Below, piece by piece: positions 19,220 to 30,687 of a stretch of 64,000 nt of DNA (positions are counted from its first letter, which is position 1; the number at the start of each line of letters is the position of its first letter). The notes below the pieces were generated by a model. The model was not told the origin of the DNA, ran no database searches, and saw only the letters and a list, made by a program, of their open reading frames with translations. Source of the stretch: Burkholderiaceae bacterium (lineage in GTDB: Bacteria; Pseudomonadota; Gammaproteobacteria; Burkholderiales; Burkholderiaceae); NCBI GenBank assembly GCA_947448695.1, contig CANFOL010000009.1, forward strand, positions 1 to 64,000, given 5' to 3'. The position numbers and the translations under genes are program-made.

Positions 19220-21574
19220 ATGATAAAACCTCAAGCCGCATTACAAGAAAAAAAACAAGACCGTATTGGTACAATCCAAGGGCACCGAGATGGCTTTGGG
19301 TTTGTGATCCCAGATGATGGTCAACTCGATATATTTCTCTCGGAACGAGAGATGACCAGAGTCATGCATGGTGATCGAGTTTTGGTGAAGGTACTTGGCA
19401 CCGACCGCAAAGGCAGACCAGAAGGGCAGATCACGGAAGTTTTAGAGCGCGCTACCCGTCATGTCATTGGTCGATTGCTTAACGAAAACGGTGTTTTAAT
19501 CGTAGCACCCGAAGATAAACGTATTTCCCATGACATCTTGATACCTCCCAAAGGGCATCTCAATGCCAAGCTCGGGCAGGTGGTTAGTTGTGAAATCATT
19601 GATTATCCAGATAGTTATCGGCAAGCAGTAGGTCGTGTAGTGGAGGTTTTAGGTGATATCGATGATCCTGGTATGGAAATTGAGATTGCTGTTCGAAAGT
19701 ATGGCGTACCGCATGAGTTCTCGCAGGCCACGACTAAAGAAGCCGCCGCTTTAGCTGATGAAGTCCGAGATGAAGACTTAGAAGGTCGTGTTGATTTACG
19801 AGATATTCCGCTGATTACCATTGACGGCGAAGATGCCAGAGATTTTGATGATGCGGTGTACTGCGAGCCAATGACCTTTAAAGGAGCAAAAGCTTGGCGT
19901 TTAATTGTGGCGATTGCTGACGTTTCTCATTACGTTAAACCTGGCCATCCACTGGATTCCGATGCGATCCGTCGTGGGACCTCTGTTTACTTTCCAAGGC
20001 GTGTCATACCGATGTTGCCGGAAAAAATTTCCAATGGTTTATGTTCGTTAAAGCCAGGAGTAGATCGGTTATGTATGGTTTGTGATGCCATCATTGATAA
20101 CAAAGGTATTGTCCAAGCGTATCAATTCTACCCAGGCCTCATGCACTCCGTGCAGCGGTTTACCTATAACATTGTTTGGGAAGTTATCAGTAATACTAAT
20201 GGCCCAGAGGCTGCTCGATTTGCTAAACAAAAGCCGCTATTACAAAACCTTTATAAGTTGTTTCAAGTCTTAAAAGTTTCACGCGAGAAGCGAGGAGCCA
20301 TTGATTTTGATACAACTGAAACACAAATTATTAGTAATGAATTTGGCAAGATTGAGCGGATTGAGCCAAGAGTTCGCAATGATGCACACCGTTTGATTGA
20401 AGAGTGTATGTTGGTTGCCAATGTTTGCGCAGCGAACTTTATTGGGGCAAAAAATCACTCATCTTTATTTCGCGTGCATGGTGAACCGACGATAGAAAAA
20501 GTCAATGCCTTAAGAGATGTGCTTCGTTCTGCAGGTTTAACCCTTGAAGGTGGCAATAAACCCCATCCGATGGATTACGCAAAATTAATCCAAGCGATTA
20601 AGTCTCGACCCGATGCCAGCATGTTACAAACGGTCATTTTACGATCCATGCAACAGGCGGTATACCAACCCGATAATTTAGGTCACTTTGGTTTGTCCTA
20701 TCCAGCCTATACGCACTTTACGAGTCCGATTCGACGCTATCCTGATTTATTGGTGCATCGTGTGATTAAAGCAATTTTGGCCAAAAAACACTATAAACCA
20801 CAGATACCAGAAGATGTACCTTTGAACTTAACCATGCCCAAAAACGGTCCTGGAAGAGTCAATGCGGCCTTAGTCAAAAAGAATTTAGCCGATGAGCAAA
20901 CACAACAAGCAGCTCCAACCTCTCGAGGACGTAAAAAGTCAGCGATGGATACTGTTGATATGGCTTCTTGGGCTCAATTAGGTGTCCATTGTTCAGCGAA
21001 TGAGCGACGTGCCGATGAAGCATCTCGAGATGTGGAGTCATGGCTGAAGTGTTACTTTATGCGTGATCGTCTTGGTCAAGAATTTGCAGGCACGATTACT
21101 GGCGCGACAACCTTTGGTTTATTTGTGCAATTAGAAACCTTATTCGTTGAGGGTTTGATTCACGTCTCTGAATTAGGTGGTGATTATTATCAATATGATG
21201 AGGCTCGACAGGAACTCCGAGGAGAACGAACGGGAATTCGTTATCGCCTTGGCGACCGTGTACATGTGTTGGTGAGTCGCGTTGATTTAGATGCGCGTAA
21301 GATTGAATTTAGCCTAGTTAAAAACACCTTAGATCGTAATCGTTTTTCATCACCCATCACGATGGATGATATGGGTAAGCCAAACAAAAGGGCGGCTGCC
21401 AAACATACTCGTCCTCCCGAGAAAGCGCCGCAAGTTGCCCGCAAAGCGGCTTCAAAAAAATCTGGAGCATCAGCCGCCGGGCATAAACCTAAGGCAAAAA
21501 GTAATGCTAAGCGCACGCAAGTTGCAGAAAAAACATCTGCTACTGCACGCTCCAAAACTCGAGGTCGTCGTTAA
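19220..21574 (+). CDS. rnr: Ribonuclease R
   Basis: Processive 3'-5' exoribonuclease for structured RNA, rRNA quality control and mRNA decay. Domain order: an N-terminal region, OB/cold-shock domains with [14 protein letters not shown], the RNB catalytic domain with [17 protein letters not shown] (metal-binding acids) and [18 protein letters not shown], then an S1 domain with [13 protein letters not shown], and a Lys/Arg/Ala-rich basic tail of about 60 residues. 784 residues is normal. The stop codon TAA shares its last base with the rlmB ATG, showing a coupled pair that is conserved in proteobacteria. Confidence 0.96.
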   Translation: MIKPQAALQEKKQDRIGTIQGHRDGFGFVIPDDGQLDIFLSEREMTRVMHGDRVLVKVLGTDRKGRPEGQITEVLERATRHVIGRLLNENGVLIVAPEDKRISHDILIPPKGHLNAKLGQVVSCEIIDYPDSYRQAVGRVVEVLGDIDDPGMEIEIAVRKYGVPHEFSQATTKEAAALADEVRDEDLEGRVDLRDIPLITIDGEDARDFDDAVYCEPMTFKGAKAWRLIVAIADVSHYVKPGHPLDSDAIRRGTSVYFPRRVIPMLPEKISNGLCSLKPGVDRLCMVCDAIIDNKGIVQAYQFYPGLMHSVQRFTYNIVWEVISNTNGPEAARFAKQKPLLQNLYKLFQVLKVSREKRGAIDFDTTETQIISNEFGKIERIEPRVRNDAHRLIEECMLVANVCAANFIGAKNHSSLFRVHGEPTIEKVNALRDVLRSAGLTLEGGNKPHPMDYAKLIQAIKSRPDASMLQTVILRSMQQAVYQPDNLGHFGLSYPAYTHFTSPIRRYPDLLVHRVIKAILAKKHYKPQIPEDVPLNLTMPKNGPGRVNAALVKKNLADEQTQQAAPTSRGRKKSAMDTVDMASWAQLGVHCSANERRADEASRDVESWLKCYFMRDRLGQEFAGTITGATTFGLFVQLETLFVEGLIHVSELGGDYYQYDEARQELRGERTGIRYRLGDRVHVLVSRVDLDARKIEFSLVKNTLDRNRFSSPITMDDMGKPNKRAAAKHTRPPEKAPQVARKAASKKSGASAAGHKPKAKSNAKRTQVAEKTSATARSKTRGRR

Positions 21575-22326
21575 TGGAACAACAAATCTTAGTGGGCTTT
21601 CATGCGGTGATTGCGCGAATCAGACAAGCGCCTGATACTTTGAAAACCGTTTATTACGATGTATCACGCCGCGATCGACGTATGAAAGAGTTTATTGAAA
21701 TCACCCAACAAACGATTGGTCGCAAAGTACATCAAGCTGATTCTGAGAGGCTTCGTCAACTTGCCGGACACGATCGTCATCAAGGCGTTGTGGCGTTTGC
21801 CGAGCCTGCGTCTTTGGCTCGTAATGTGGCTGAACTACTCGATAGCATCGGGGATAAAAAACCCTTACTACTGATTCTGGATGGTGTGACCGACCCACAT
21901 AATTTAGGCGCTTGTTTACGTGTGGCTGATGGTGCTGGGGCAGATGCAATCATTGTGCCAAAGGATCGTTCTGCACAACTTAATACGACCGTAAGTAAAG
22001 TGGCCAGCGGTGCAGCTGAGACCATGCCCTTTGTGGCAGTGACGAATTTAGCCAGATCGATGCGTGAGTTACAAGAAGCGGGCGTATGGTTGATTGGGAC
22101 TTCGGATGATGCTGAAAAAACACTGTATGAAGTCGATTTAACTGGCCCGGTGGCGATTGTGATGGGCGCTGAGGGTGAAGGTATGCGCCGTTTAACCAAA
22201 GAAACCTGCGATGAACTTGTGAGTATTCCGATGTTTGGCGGCGTCGAGAGTCTGAATGTATCAGTTGCCAGTGGCGTATGTTTATATGAAGCTGCTCGTC
22301 AGCGCATTCAACAAGCTAAAAATTAA
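21574..22326 (+). CDS. rlmB: 23S rRNA (guanosine-2251-2'-O)-methyltransferase RlmB
   Basis: SPOUT-class methyltransferase modifying G2251 in the ribosomal P loop. The N-terminal substrate-binding domain ([13 protein letters not shown]) is followed by the SPOUT motifs [31 protein letters not shown] and [15 protein letters not shown], which form the knotted SAM pocket. 250 residues. It starts on the last base of the rnr stop. Its own TAA overlaps, on the other strand, the TAA of the transaldolase gene within one TTAA. Confidence 0.95.
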   Translation: MEQQILVGFHAVIARIRQAPDTLKTVYYDVSRRDRRMKEFIEITQQTIGRKVHQADSERLRQLAGHDRHQGVVAFAEPASLARNVAELLDSIGDKKPLLLILDGVTDPHNLGACLRVADGAGADAIIVPKDRSAQLNTTVSKVASGAAETMPFVAVTNLARSMRELQEAGVWLIGTSDDAEKTLYEVDLTGPVAIVMGAEGEGMRRLTKETCDELVSIPMFGGVESLNVSVASGVCLYEAARQRIQQAKN

Positions 22327-23267
22327 CTTTCTAAGAGCTCTGCTAGCAGGTCAATATCTTTTTTAAAGTTCTGAATCCCTTCGGCGAGTTTTTCTGTTGC
22401 CATGGGATCATCATTCATGTGTTGACGAAAGGCCACTTCATCCACCATGATTGACTGAAAACTCATTTTTCTGGCCGCTAAAAAACTTAATTTGGGAGTA
22501 ATCTCCCCCTCTATATTTTGTAATTGCTCTAAGAGTTCAGGGCTTACTGTTAATAAATCACAGCCTGCTAAAGCAGTAATTTGCGCCATGTTTCGAAAAC
22601 TAGCCCCCATAATTTCGGTTTTGTAATCATGAAATTTAAGATAGTTATAAATATTGGTAACGGACTTTACACCAGGATCATTGACGCCGGTCATTGAAGC
22701 TTCATCCCACTCATCACCTAAGGATTTTTTATACCAGTCCGTGATTCTGCCAACAAACGGAGAAATTAAAGTCACCTTTGACTTTGCACAGGCAAGAGCT
22801 TGGGCTAAATTAAATACCAGAGTTAAGTTGCAATGAATACCTTCAGTTTCTAATATCTTCGCTGCTTGAATGCCTTCCCAAGTAGCAGCAATCTTAATTA
22901 GCACGCGGTCTGTATTAATTCCATTGGCTTGATAAAGTTTAATGATTTTTCTTGCGCGCGCAACAGAGGCTTCCATATTAAAAGATAATGCAGCGTCAAT
23001 TTCTGTCGAGACTCGCCCAGGAATGATGTTCAAAATTTTCATGCCGAACTTCACCAAAAGATGATCCATCTTATCGGCAGTAGATAAATCTACATAGGTC
23101 GCTTTGACTTCTTCAATCAAATGCTGATAAGCCGGTAACTTAGCCGCGCGTAGGATAAGTGTGGGGTTGGTTGTGGCATCTTTTGGTTGATAAGCTTGCA
23201 TACGTTCAAAGTCACCCGTGTCGGCGACCATGAAAGTATATTTTTTCATTTGTTCTAATAAATTCAT
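22323..23267 (-). CDS. tal: Transaldolase (TalB type)
   Basis: Pentose-phosphate-pathway enzyme exchanging a dihydroxyacetone unit between sedoheptulose-7-P/glyceraldehyde-3-P and erythrose-4-P/fructose-6-[13 protein letters not shown] is the phosphate-binding start; the Schiff-base lysine lies in [15 protein letters not shown]; the [10 protein letters not shown] block contains the Arg binding substrate phosphate. 314 residues, the classical TalB length. It lies head-to-head with rpiA, another pentose-phosphate gene, with 79 bp between them, so the two may share control. Confidence 0.95.
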   Translation of the reverse strand: MNLLEQMKKYTFMVADTGDFERMQAYQPKDATTNPTLILRAAKLPAYQHLIEEVKATYVDLSTADKMDHLLVKFGMKILNIIPGRVSTEIDAALSFNMEASVARARKIIKLYQANGINTDRVLIKIAATWEGIQAAKILETEGIHCNLTLVFNLAQALACAKSKVTLISPFVGRITDWYKKSLGDEWDEASMTGVNDPGVKSVTNIYNYLKFHDYKTEIMGASFRNMAQITALAGCDLLTVSPELLEQLQNIEGEITPKLSFLAARKMSFQSIMVDEVAFRQHMNDDPMATEKLAEGIQNFKKDIDLLAELLES

Positions 23268-23346
23268 ATTAATTATTTTATACAGTAAAGCTGTGTAATG
23301 CAGACGAAAGTCAGTAAAATAAATTGATATTTATAGAAGAAAGTCA

Positions 23347-24045
23347 ATGATGCACCAAGATGAACAAAAAGCCCTCGTTGCAAAAGAAGCCGTGTCGTTG
23401 ATTTTGAAGGAAATTCCAGAAGGTGAAATTCTCGGTATTGGCACTGGCTCAACGGTCAATTTGTTTATTGATGCTTTGGCTCCCCACGCAAACTATTTTA
23501 AAGGCGTAGTCTCCTCTTCTGACGCTAGCACTGCAAGGTTACAAGGACATGGATTTCACGTCTTTGATGCCAATGAAGTCAGTAGCATCGTTGCTTATGT
23601 GGATGGTGCCGACGAGATTAATCCACTAGGTCAAATGATGAAGGGCGGTGGCGGGGCATTAACTCGTGAAAAAATTGTTGCTTCCATGGCCAAACAATTT
23701 ATCTGTATATGTGATTCCACGAAGCAAGTCGATATTCTGGGAAAGTTTCCCTTACCCCTAGAAGTGATTCCATTATCGAGCGCTCATATTCAAAGAATCC
23801 TTGAGCAGCGCTTTGGTGGGCAAGTGAGTCTGCGTCACACTAAAAATCAATCTTCCCAGATTTTTGTTACCGATAATGGTGGCTGGATTTTAGATGTGAG
23901 TGGCTTAAAGATCGCACATCCCAAAGAGTTGGAGACTGAGCTCAATCAGATACCGGGTGTCATCTGTAACGGAGTTTTTGCGCTCAACCCAGCAAATACT
24001 TTAATCGTTAGTAGTTCTGCTGGGGTTGCCAGGATTAATTATTAA
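23347..24045 (+). CDS. rpiA: Ribose-5-phosphate isomerase A
   Basis: Interconverts ribose-5-P and ribulose-5-P. The N-terminal phosphate loop [13 protein letters not shown], the active-site block [10 protein letters not shown] and [16 protein letters not shown] (catalytic Glu) and the C-terminal [11 protein letters not shown] are visible. About 232 residues. ATG 23347 and ATG 23350 are both possible, behind a GAAGAAAG site. Divergent from the transaldolase gene; its stop codon overlaps that of yggX on the other strand through TTAA. Confidence 0.95.
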   Translation: MMHQDEQKALVAKEAVSLILKEIPEGEILGIGTGSTVNLFIDALAPHANYFKGVVSSSDASTARLQGHGFHVFDANEVSSIVAYVDGADEINPLGQMMKGGGGALTREKIVASMAKQFICICDSTKQVDILGKFPLPLEVIPLSSAHIQRILEQRFGGQVSLRHTKNQSSQIFVTDNGGWILDVSGLKIAHPKELETELNQIPGVICNGVFALNPANTLIVSSSAGVARINY

Positions 24046-24314
24046 GCGCTTGGAGGGACATAGCCCGTGGCTGTATCAGCACCTTCACCGAAGAAATATT
24101 TTTCAGTTTGCTTTAACAAATATTGTCTAGCGCGAGCATCGGCCATATTAAGACGGTTTTCATTGATCAACATAGTTTGTTGATTGAGCCAGTCTGCCCA
24201 AGCTTCTTTAGAAACTTGTTGCCAGATTTTTTTACCAAGTTCACCAGGTACTGGGGCAAATTCCAAACCCTCAGCTGCTTTGTTTAATTTAATGCATTGA
24301 ACTGTACGCGCCAT
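24042..24314 (-). CDS. yggX: Probable Fe(2+)-trafficking protein YggX
   Basis: A 90-residue YggX/COG2924 protein linked to iron availability and protection of Fe-S enzymes from oxidation. It begins [19 protein letters not shown] with the conserved Cys7 and contains [14 protein letters not shown] and [16 protein letters not shown], all family signatures. It is 42 bases downstream of argA on the same strand and probably co-transcribed with it, an order known from other Burkholderiales. Confidence 0.95.
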   Translation of the reverse strand: MARTVQCIKLNKAAEGLEFAPVPGELGKKIWQQVSKEAWADWLNQQTMLINENRLNMADARARQYLLKQTEKYFFGEGADTATGYVPPSA

Positions 24315-24356
24315 AAAAAATTCCTGTTAATTGAGATGAATAAGATTATAAAAACA

Positions 24357-25721
24357 TTATAGATTTTTAATCAGTATCATGGATTTACGATCCCAGTTGT
24401 AATGAGATTTACGCTCTTTGGGTAATTCGTCGACAGAGCTTTTTACAAAACCACGCTTTAAGAACCAATGCTCAGTTCGTGTAGTCAGTACAAAGAGTTT
24501 TTTTATACCTAGATCTTTTGCACGAGCTTCAATGCGCTTTAACAAACGCTCACCATCTCCAATACCTTGAGTATTAGGATCAACCGCAAGACAGGCTAGT
24601 TCAGCCATGCCATTTGAGAAGGGGAAAAGAGCTGCGCAGCCAAAAATGACATGGTCATGTTCAATGACAGAGAAGTTGGAAATATCTCGTTCAATCACCG
24701 ATCTGCCACGAGGGGCTAAAACACCCTCTTCTTCTAAAGGAGAAATAATTTGCAAAATACCACCTACATCGTCCATATTGGCTTCACGTAAGTTTTCGAT
24801 ATCCGAAGCCACAATCATGGTGCCGACACCGTCATGGGTAAAGAGTTCTTCTAAAACAGCACCATCGCGGTTGTGAGGCAAAATATGAACACGATTCACA
24901 CCGAGTTTGACGGCTTTACCAGCGGTGGCTAGTAAAGAGCGTAAATCACCTGGAGGTAAGCCTTCATCACCCAATAATTTTGAAAGTTCAGGTAGTGCGA
25001 TTTCAGCAATCGGCAAGCCCTCAGCATCCAAGAGCCGGTCAACATTGGATAAGAAGATCAGTTTGTCGGCTTTAAGGGCCGTTGCTGCAGAGCATGCCAC
25101 ATCTTCATAAGCCAAATTAAATGCTTGTCCAGTCGGAGAGAAACCTAACGGAGATAAGAGCACAATCTTGTTATGCTCAAGTGACATATTGATCGATTCA
25201 GCATCCACTTTACGAACAAGGCCTGTATGCATAAAATCAACACCATCCACGATGCCAACCGGGCGTGCAGTAATAAAATTGCCCGAAATCACTGAAATAC
25301 GAGAACCCGCCATCGGGGTGTTAGGTAATCCTTGACTAAAGCAGGCTTCAATATCTAGGCGCAGTTCACCAACTGCTTCTTTAACGCATTCCATCGTAGC
25401 TGCATCAGTGATACGATAGCCTAACATCTGGCCTTGACCGTATTTCGCTGCAATGGAGTGAAGTGCTAATTGTTCTTGAATTTGCGGACGCGAACCGTGG
25501 ACGAGGACAATGTTCATTCCCATCGCATGCAGCATTGCGATATCTTCGACAAGATTTTCTAATTCACTATCAGTGGCTAGTTCCCCTGCGAAAGCGATGA
25601 CAAATGTTTTGCCATGAAAGGAATGAATATAGGGCGCAACCGTTCTTAACCAGCTTACAAATGGAAAAGTATCGGGATTATGACCCTCGTGCAATTGGTT
25701 TTCGGTTGATTTTGTCGACAT
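24357..25721 (-). CDS. argA: N-acetylglutamate synthase ArgA
   Basis: First step of arginine synthesis: acetyl-CoA plus glutamate to N-acetylglutamate. Two domains: an amino-acid-kinase-like N-terminal half (residues about 20-300, with IVLVHGSRPQIQEQL and FLSNVDRLLDAEG), which carries arginine feedback in this family, and a C-terminal GNAT acetyltransferase with LAVDPNTQGIGDGERLLKRI as acetyl-CoA loop. 454 residues fits the bacterial ArgA type. Only about 20 bases separate its start from the divergent hrpA. Confidence 0.94.
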   Translation of the reverse strand: MSTKSTENQLHEGHNPDTFPFVSWLRTVAPYIHSFHGKTFVIAFAGELATDSELENLVEDIAMLHAMGMNIVLVHGSRPQIQEQLALHSIAAKYGQGQMLGYRITDAATMECVKEAVGELRLDIEACFSQGLPNTPMAGSRISVISGNFITARPVGIVDGVDFMHTGLVRKVDAESINMSLEHNKIVLLSPLGFSPTGQAFNLAYEDVACSAATALKADKLIFLSNVDRLLDAEGLPIAEIALPELSKLLGDEGLPPGDLRSLLATAGKAVKLGVNRVHILPHNRDGAVLEELFTHDGVGTMIVASDIENLREANMDDVGGILQIISPLEEEGVLAPRGRSVIERDISNFSVIEHDHVIFGCAALFPFSNGMAELACLAVDPNTQGIGDGERLLKRIEARAKDLGIKKLFVLTTRTEHWFLKRGFVKSSVDELPKERKSHYNWDRKSMILIKNL

Positions 25722-25743
25722 AAGCGAAAATTATAGGATGCTT

Positions 25744-28700
25744 ATGAATCAAAATGCTAAAAATACTCACAATCAGTTGGAAAAACCTCACATTCGACTA
25801 GAGTTTCCTGAACTTTTGCCTGTTAGCGGACAGCGCAAGAGAATTATGGAGGCTTTAGAGGCCAATCAGGTCATCATTGTGTGTGGCGAGACGGGTTCGG
25901 GGAAAACCACCCAATTACCTAAAATTTGTTTAGCGATGGGACGTGGGCGGATGAACGGCACTGAGCGTTTCATTGGCCATACCCAACCAAGACGAATTGC
26001 CGCAACCTCGACTGCCAAGCGGATTGCTGATGAATTAGGCACGCCCATTGGTCAAGATGTCGGGTATCAGGTTCGATTTACAGATAAAACCAGCCCAACC
26101 GCATCGATTAAGTTGATGACGGATGGAGTTTTATTAGCGCAAACTCAAAAAGATCCTTTATTGCAGGCTTACGACACGATCATTATTGATGAAGCGCATG
26201 AGCGCAGTTTGAATATTGACTTTTTATTAGGCTACTTACGTCAGATATTACCTAAAAGACCTGATTTAAAAGTCATTATTACCTCAGCGACGATCGATGC
26301 CTCGATGTTTGCCCAGCATTTTCATTTTGGTAAAGAAGTTCCGATTATTGAGGTTAGTGGTCGACTCTTTCCTGTAGAAATCCGCTACCGGCCTTTATCA
26401 GACGGCAATGTTAAAGAAGACAAAGACATTGCACAGGGCGTATCTGAAGCAATTATGGAATTGTGGGGACAAGGCGTCTCTGGCATCGGAGACATCTTGG
26501 TCTTTTTACCTGGTGAGCGGGAGATTCGTGATTGTGCGGAAATCTTACGCAAAAATATCTCATTACAGCAGCGCTACCACCCTGATATCTTGAGTTTGTT
26601 TGCCAGGCAATCGGTTGCAGAGCAAGAAAAAGTGTTTCAGACAGGGCGAGGTCGGAGAATCATTCTTGCGACCAACGTAGCAGAAACTTCCCTTACAGTT
26701 CCAGGCATACGGTTTGTTGTGGATGCAGGCACTGCGAGGGTCAAGCGCTATTCTTATAGAAATAAAGTAGAACAGTTACAAATCGAAGCGATTTCGCAAT
26801 CGGCGGCCAATCAACGTGCTGGACGGTGTGGTCGAGTTGCGGATGGCATCTGTATTCGCTTATATGGTGAGGACGAGTTTCAACTGCGACCTGCGTATAC
26901 CGATCCAGAGATCATGAGAAGTTCGCTTGCGGGAGTCATTCTGCGAATGGCATCCCTACACCTATCGAGAATAGATGAATTTCCATTTATTCAAGCCCCA
27001 TCTGGGCGAGCCATTAGTGATGGCATTCAGTTGTTAGAAGAGTTAGGTGCGGTGGAGGCTCTTTACAAAGAAGGCGCAAGAGAAATTACCCTGACATCCA
27101 TTGGTCGTGAACTAGCGCAGTTACCCCTTGATCCAAGAGTCTCTAGAATGTTAATTGCATCTCGAGAACTCGTGGCATTACGCGAGGTGTTGATTATTGC
27201 TTCAGCCATGGCGATTCAAGATCCAAGAGACAGGCCACCCGAATTTTCGCAACAGGCTGATTTAGCCCACAAAATATTCGCGGATGAACAATCTGAATTT
27301 ATTAGCTTGATTAAGTTATGGGATTGGTATCATCAAGCGGTAGAAAAAAAATCGAGTAATCGTCAATTTGATGACATGTGTAAAAAACATTTCATTTCCC
27401 CACGCCGGATGCGTGAGTGGCGCGATGTTCATCAACAATTGCAAGAGATCTTGATTGCTCAAGGCTGGCGCATGAATACTTTAGCAGCTACTTATGAGCA
27501 AATTCACACATCCTTGTTAACAGGCTTACTTGGTAATATCGGCAAAAAGTCGGATGAAGACCAGTGGTTTGAAGGGGCAAGAGGAATTAAATTAAGCATC
27601 TGGCCAGGTAATCATTTACTAAAAAAACCAAAATCTTGGATTGTTGCTGGAGAACTGGTTGAAACAAATCGTTTATATGCACGTAATATTGCCAATATAG
27701 AACCCAAATGGGTTGAGCGAATTTGCCAGCATCGATTACAAAAAACGTGGAGTGAGCCATTTTGGGATACTCGAACGGGTGAGGTGATGGCACATGAACA
27801 AGGCGCGCTCTATGGCCTTTCTTTGTATCATGGTCGAAAAGTAAAGTATGCCTTGATGGAGCCGATTGAGGCGCAAAAGATTTTTATTCAACGAGCATTA
27901 GTTGAAGGCGCGTTACTGGGTCAAGTGGACATTGGCCAAATTCAAAAACAATCCGGTAAAACATTTCAATTTTTTTGGAAAAATCAGCAAATCATTCATG
28001 AAGTTGAGGCCTTAGAACATCGATCTAGAAGGCAAGACGTGTTGGTTAGTGATCAGATTATTTACGAGTTTTATGCTGCAGTGTTACCAGAATCAGTCTT
28101 GAGTAGAAGCTCACTGCAAACCTGGTTAGAAAAGCATCCAAGCCATGCTCCGCAACTGGTACTTAGCAAAGAAGATTTGATGCGTCATGAGGCATCGCAT
28201 ATCAGTGATGATCGCTATCCAAAGCATTTACAAATGATGGGAACCCAATTAGCGCTCCATTATCACTTTGAGCCAGGAAGTCCAAAAGATGGCGTGACAC
28301 TTGTTGTCCCCTTAGCCTTACTCAATCAAGTAGATGAAAGAAGATGTGCTTGGTTGGTACCTGGTTTGTGTGTCGAGAAAGTCCATCTTTTATTGAAAAC
28401 CTTACCGCAAAAATTGCGACGCTACTGCGTACCTTTGCCGGAGTTTGCAAAAAAATGTATTGATGATTGGTTAGATCGTCAAGAGTTTGGTAAAGGGGAT
28501 TTGGTAGAGGCCTTGATCATGCAAATCAAAGAAAAGACACAGGTCATTGTGACACGAGCTGATTTTCGTCCAGAAAATCTACCTTTGCACTGCATGATGA
28601 ATTACCGAATGATGGATGAGCATGGCAGACAACTTGATTTAGACCGAAATTTAGCCCAACTTCGTGGGCAATATGCTAAAGATGCCCGTGAAATTTTTCA

Positions 28701-29652
28701 AGAAGCCGCTAGTTTAGCGATTCAAGAAGTTAGTCGAAGTTCAGAGTCTAGTGAAAAAAAATCACATCCAGTCACAAAGGTAGAAGGACCATCTGAGCAA
28801 TTAAAGATTATCGATTGGAGTTTTGGTGAGTTACCTGAGATGTTAGAAATCCAAAAAGGTAAACAAAGCTTTTATGGATATCCTGCGTTAGAAGATTGTG
28901 GGACGCATTGTGAGCTCAATGTGTATGACGACCCTGAGCTTGCTAGAAAAACACATTTACGAGGGATGCGAAGACTTTGCTCTATCGCACATAAAGAGAC
29001 GCTCAAGCTGTTACAAAAACAATTGCCCGGCGGAAGAGAGATTGGCTTACTCTTTATGCAAATTGGGACCCATGAAGAGATCATGCAGCAAATTTTAGAT
29101 TTAGCAATTGAGAGATCGTGTCTGACTGAGCCATTGCCCCGAAATACAGAGGAGTTTAAAGTCCGGATGCAAGTGGCTAAAACAAAATTATCATTAATTG
29201 CTCAAGATATTGCCAAACAAACCTTGCAATGCCTCGAGCTCTCTGCAGAAATACCTAAAAAATTAAGCCTTGCAAAAAGTATTTGTTCTCCCGCATATGA
29301 AGATCTTCTGAATCAATATCAACAATTGGTCAATCGCCATTTTGTAGCAAATACACCATATGAACAACTCGTTCACTTACCGAGGTATTTAAAAGGCATT
29401 ACAGTACGGATTGAAAAATTGAGATCGAATCTTTCTCGAGACCAAGAAAATCAAGCGCATTGGCAGCGCCTACAGCGCCAATATTCCCAAGTTCTTAAAA
29501 ATCAAGCAAATGGTGAAATTAGTCGAGAGTTACAGGATATTCGGTGGCAGTTAGAAGAGTTACGAGTCGCTCTATATGCCCAGGAATTAAAAACGCCAAC
29601 GCCTATGTCAGTAAAAAGAATCGAAAAAATTTTAAATATGATTCGAGGTTAA
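25744..29652 (+). CDS. hrpA: ATP-dependent RNA helicase HrpA
   Basis: DEAH-box helicase; E. coli HrpA unwinds RNA and takes part in rescue of stalled ribosomes and mRNA processing. Walker A GETGSGKTTQLPK, DEAH in IIIDEAHERSLNIDFL, SAT in ITSATID, and motif VI SQSAANQRAGRCGRV are present, followed by helicase-associated and OB domains and the long HrpA-specific C-terminal region (DUF3418), which ends in a coiled-coil. 1302 residues, as in E. coli. ATG 25744 is preferred over ATG 25738 because TAGGA then has normal spacing. Confidence 0.96.
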   Translation: MNQNAKNTHNQLEKPHIRLEFPELLPVSGQRKRIMEALEANQVIIVCGETGSGKTTQLPKICLAMGRGRMNGTERFIGHTQPRRIAATSTAKRIADELGTPIGQDVGYQVRFTDKTSPTASIKLMTDGVLLAQTQKDPLLQAYDTIIIDEAHERSLNIDFLLGYLRQILPKRPDLKVIITSATIDASMFAQHFHFGKEVPIIEVSGRLFPVEIRYRPLSDGNVKEDKDIAQGVSEAIMELWGQGVSGIGDILVFLPGEREIRDCAEILRKNISLQQRYHPDILSLFARQSVAEQEKVFQTGRGRRIILATNVAETSLTVPGIRFVVDAGTARVKRYSYRNKVEQLQIEAISQSAANQRAGRCGRVADGICIRLYGEDEFQLRPAYTDPEIMRSSLAGVILRMASLHLSRIDEFPFIQAPSGRAISDGIQLLEELGAVEALYKEGAREITLTSIGRELAQLPLDPRVSRMLIASRELVALREVLIIASAMAIQDPRDRPPEFSQQADLAHKIFADEQSEFISLIKLWDWYHQAVEKKSSNRQFDDMCKKHFISPRRMREWRDVHQQLQEILIAQGWRMNTLAATYEQIHTSLLTGLLGNIGKKSDEDQWFEGARGIKLSIWPGNHLLKKPKSWIVAGELVETNRLYARNIANIEPKWVERICQHRLQKTWSEPFWDTRTGEVMAHEQGALYGLSLYHGRKVKYALMEPIEAQKIFIQRALVEGALLGQVDIGQIQKQSGKTFQFFWKNQQIIHEVEALEHRSRRQDVLVSDQIIYEFYAAVLPESVLSRSSLQTWLEKHPSHAPQLVLSKEDLMRHEASHISDDRYPKHLQMMGTQLALHYHFEPGSPKDGVTLVVPLALLNQVDERRCAWLVPGLCVEKVHLLLKTLPQKLRRYCVPLPEFAKKCIDDWLDRQEFGKGDLVEALIMQIKEKTQVIVTRADFRPENLPLHCMMNYRMMDEHGRQLDLDRNLAQLRGQYAKDAREIFQEAASLAIQEVSRSSESSEKKSHPVTKVEGPSEQLKIIDWSFGELPEMLEIQKGKQSFYGYPALEDCGTHCELNVYDDPELARKTHLRGMRRLCSIAHKETLKLLQKQLPGGREIGLLFMQIGTHEEIMQQILDLAIERSCLTEPLPRNTEEFKVRMQVAKTKLSLIAQDIAKQTLQCLELSAEIPKKLSLAKSICSPAYEDLLNQYQQLVNRHFVANTPYEQLVHLPRYLKGITVRIEKLRSNLSRDQENQAHWQRLQRQYSQVLKNQANGEISRELQDIRWQLEELRVALYAQELKTPTPMSVKRIEKILNMIRG

Positions 29653-29658
29653 AATAAG

Positions 29659-30687
29659 ATGATGAAAACCTGCACATTAAGAACTATGAATCGACTACTT
29701 ATCAGTTTATTTTGTTGCCTCGAATTTTCAGTATTTGCCCTAGAAAAACCCATTTCAAAGCCCGACGTTGAACCAGCTCCCAAGTTAGCTATTATTTTAA
29801 ATTCCGGGTCGGCCTCAGTCACCCGTATCGACATGTACAAAAGGGAAGTGATAGACGATTTTCCAATTGGTAAAGAGCCACATCACTTGATGATGATGCC
29901 AGATGGAAAAAACTTGATTGTGGCAAACGCCGCTGGCGACAATCTGGTGGTTTTAGATGCAGCAACTGGTAATAAACTGAGTACGATTCCAAAAATTATT
30001 GATCCTTATCAAATTGGATATTCACCCAATAATAAGTGGTTTGTGGTGGCTGGAAATCGTTTAGATCGTGTGGATATTTATCCTGTGAGCAATGGCAATA
30101 TCGTACCTAAGCCGGATATTTATAAATTACCGAAAACCCCAAGCCATATTGCATTTACTAGCGATAGCCAGATTACTTTTGTGACCTTGCAAGATTCAAA
30201 TGAAATTGTAGCTATTGATTTGCAAGCCAAAAAAGAGTTATGGAAGATGCGGGTAGGAAAGATGCCTGCTGGTTTATGGATGACCCCTGGAGATAAATAT
30301 TTGTTGCTCGGTGTTACGGGTGAGAATTTCGTACAAGTGATTGATTGGAAAACCCAGAAAATCGTTAAAACCATCAAAACAGGAAAGGGCGCGCATAATT
30401 TTCGTCCTTTAGGAGATGGAAGACATATTTTCGTGACCAATCGTGTGGAAGCAACGATTAGTAAACTTGATATGGAAACCTTAGAAAATGTTGCTACCAT
30501 CAAAGGACTCCCGGCTGGTCCTGATTGTATGGATATTACGCCAAATCAAAAAGAGCTTTGGGTTACTTTTCGTTTTTCTAAGAAAGTCGGTATTATTAAT
30601 TTGACGACTAACGAGCTTGAAAAAACTATCAAGGTTGGAAATAGTCCACACGGTGTTTTCTTTACCCCTAATGCTGCTTGGCAATAA
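29659..30687 (+). CDS. Secreted YncE-like beta-propeller protein
   Basis: A 342-residue exported protein: N-terminal signal peptide with core LLISLFCCLEFSVFA, then seven-bladed propeller repeats of the YVTN/YncE type such as PDGKNLIVANAAGDNLVVLD, TPGDKYLLLGVTGENFVQVID and GDGRHIFVTNRVEATISKLD. Related proteins bind DNA, polysaccharide or act as scaffolds, and many have no known role. It starts seven bases after hrpA and its stop codon touches the start of the deacetylase gene, so the pair is likely a transcriptional unit acting in the periplasm. Confidence 0.8.
   Translation: MMKTCTLRTMNRLLISLFCCLEFSVFALEKPISKPDVEPAPKLAIILNSGSASVTRIDMYKREVIDDFPIGKEPHHLMMMPDGKNLIVANAAGDNLVVLDAATGNKLSTIPKIIDPYQIGYSPNNKWFVVAGNRLDRVDIYPVSNGNIVPKPDIYKLPKTPSHIAFTSDSQITFVTLQDSNEIVAIDLQAKKELWKMRVGKMPAGLWMTPGDKYLLLGVTGENFVQVIDWKTQKIVKTIKTGKGAHNFRPLGDGRHIFVTNRVEATISKLDMETLENVATIKGLPAGPDCMDITPNQKELWVTFRFSKKVGIINLTTNELEKTIKVGNSPHGVFFTPNAAWQ

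Noticed and set aside
21780..22199. 139-codon open frame opposite rlmB
   Set aside because: Shadow of the SPOUT methyltransferase domain; no start context and no recognisable protein.
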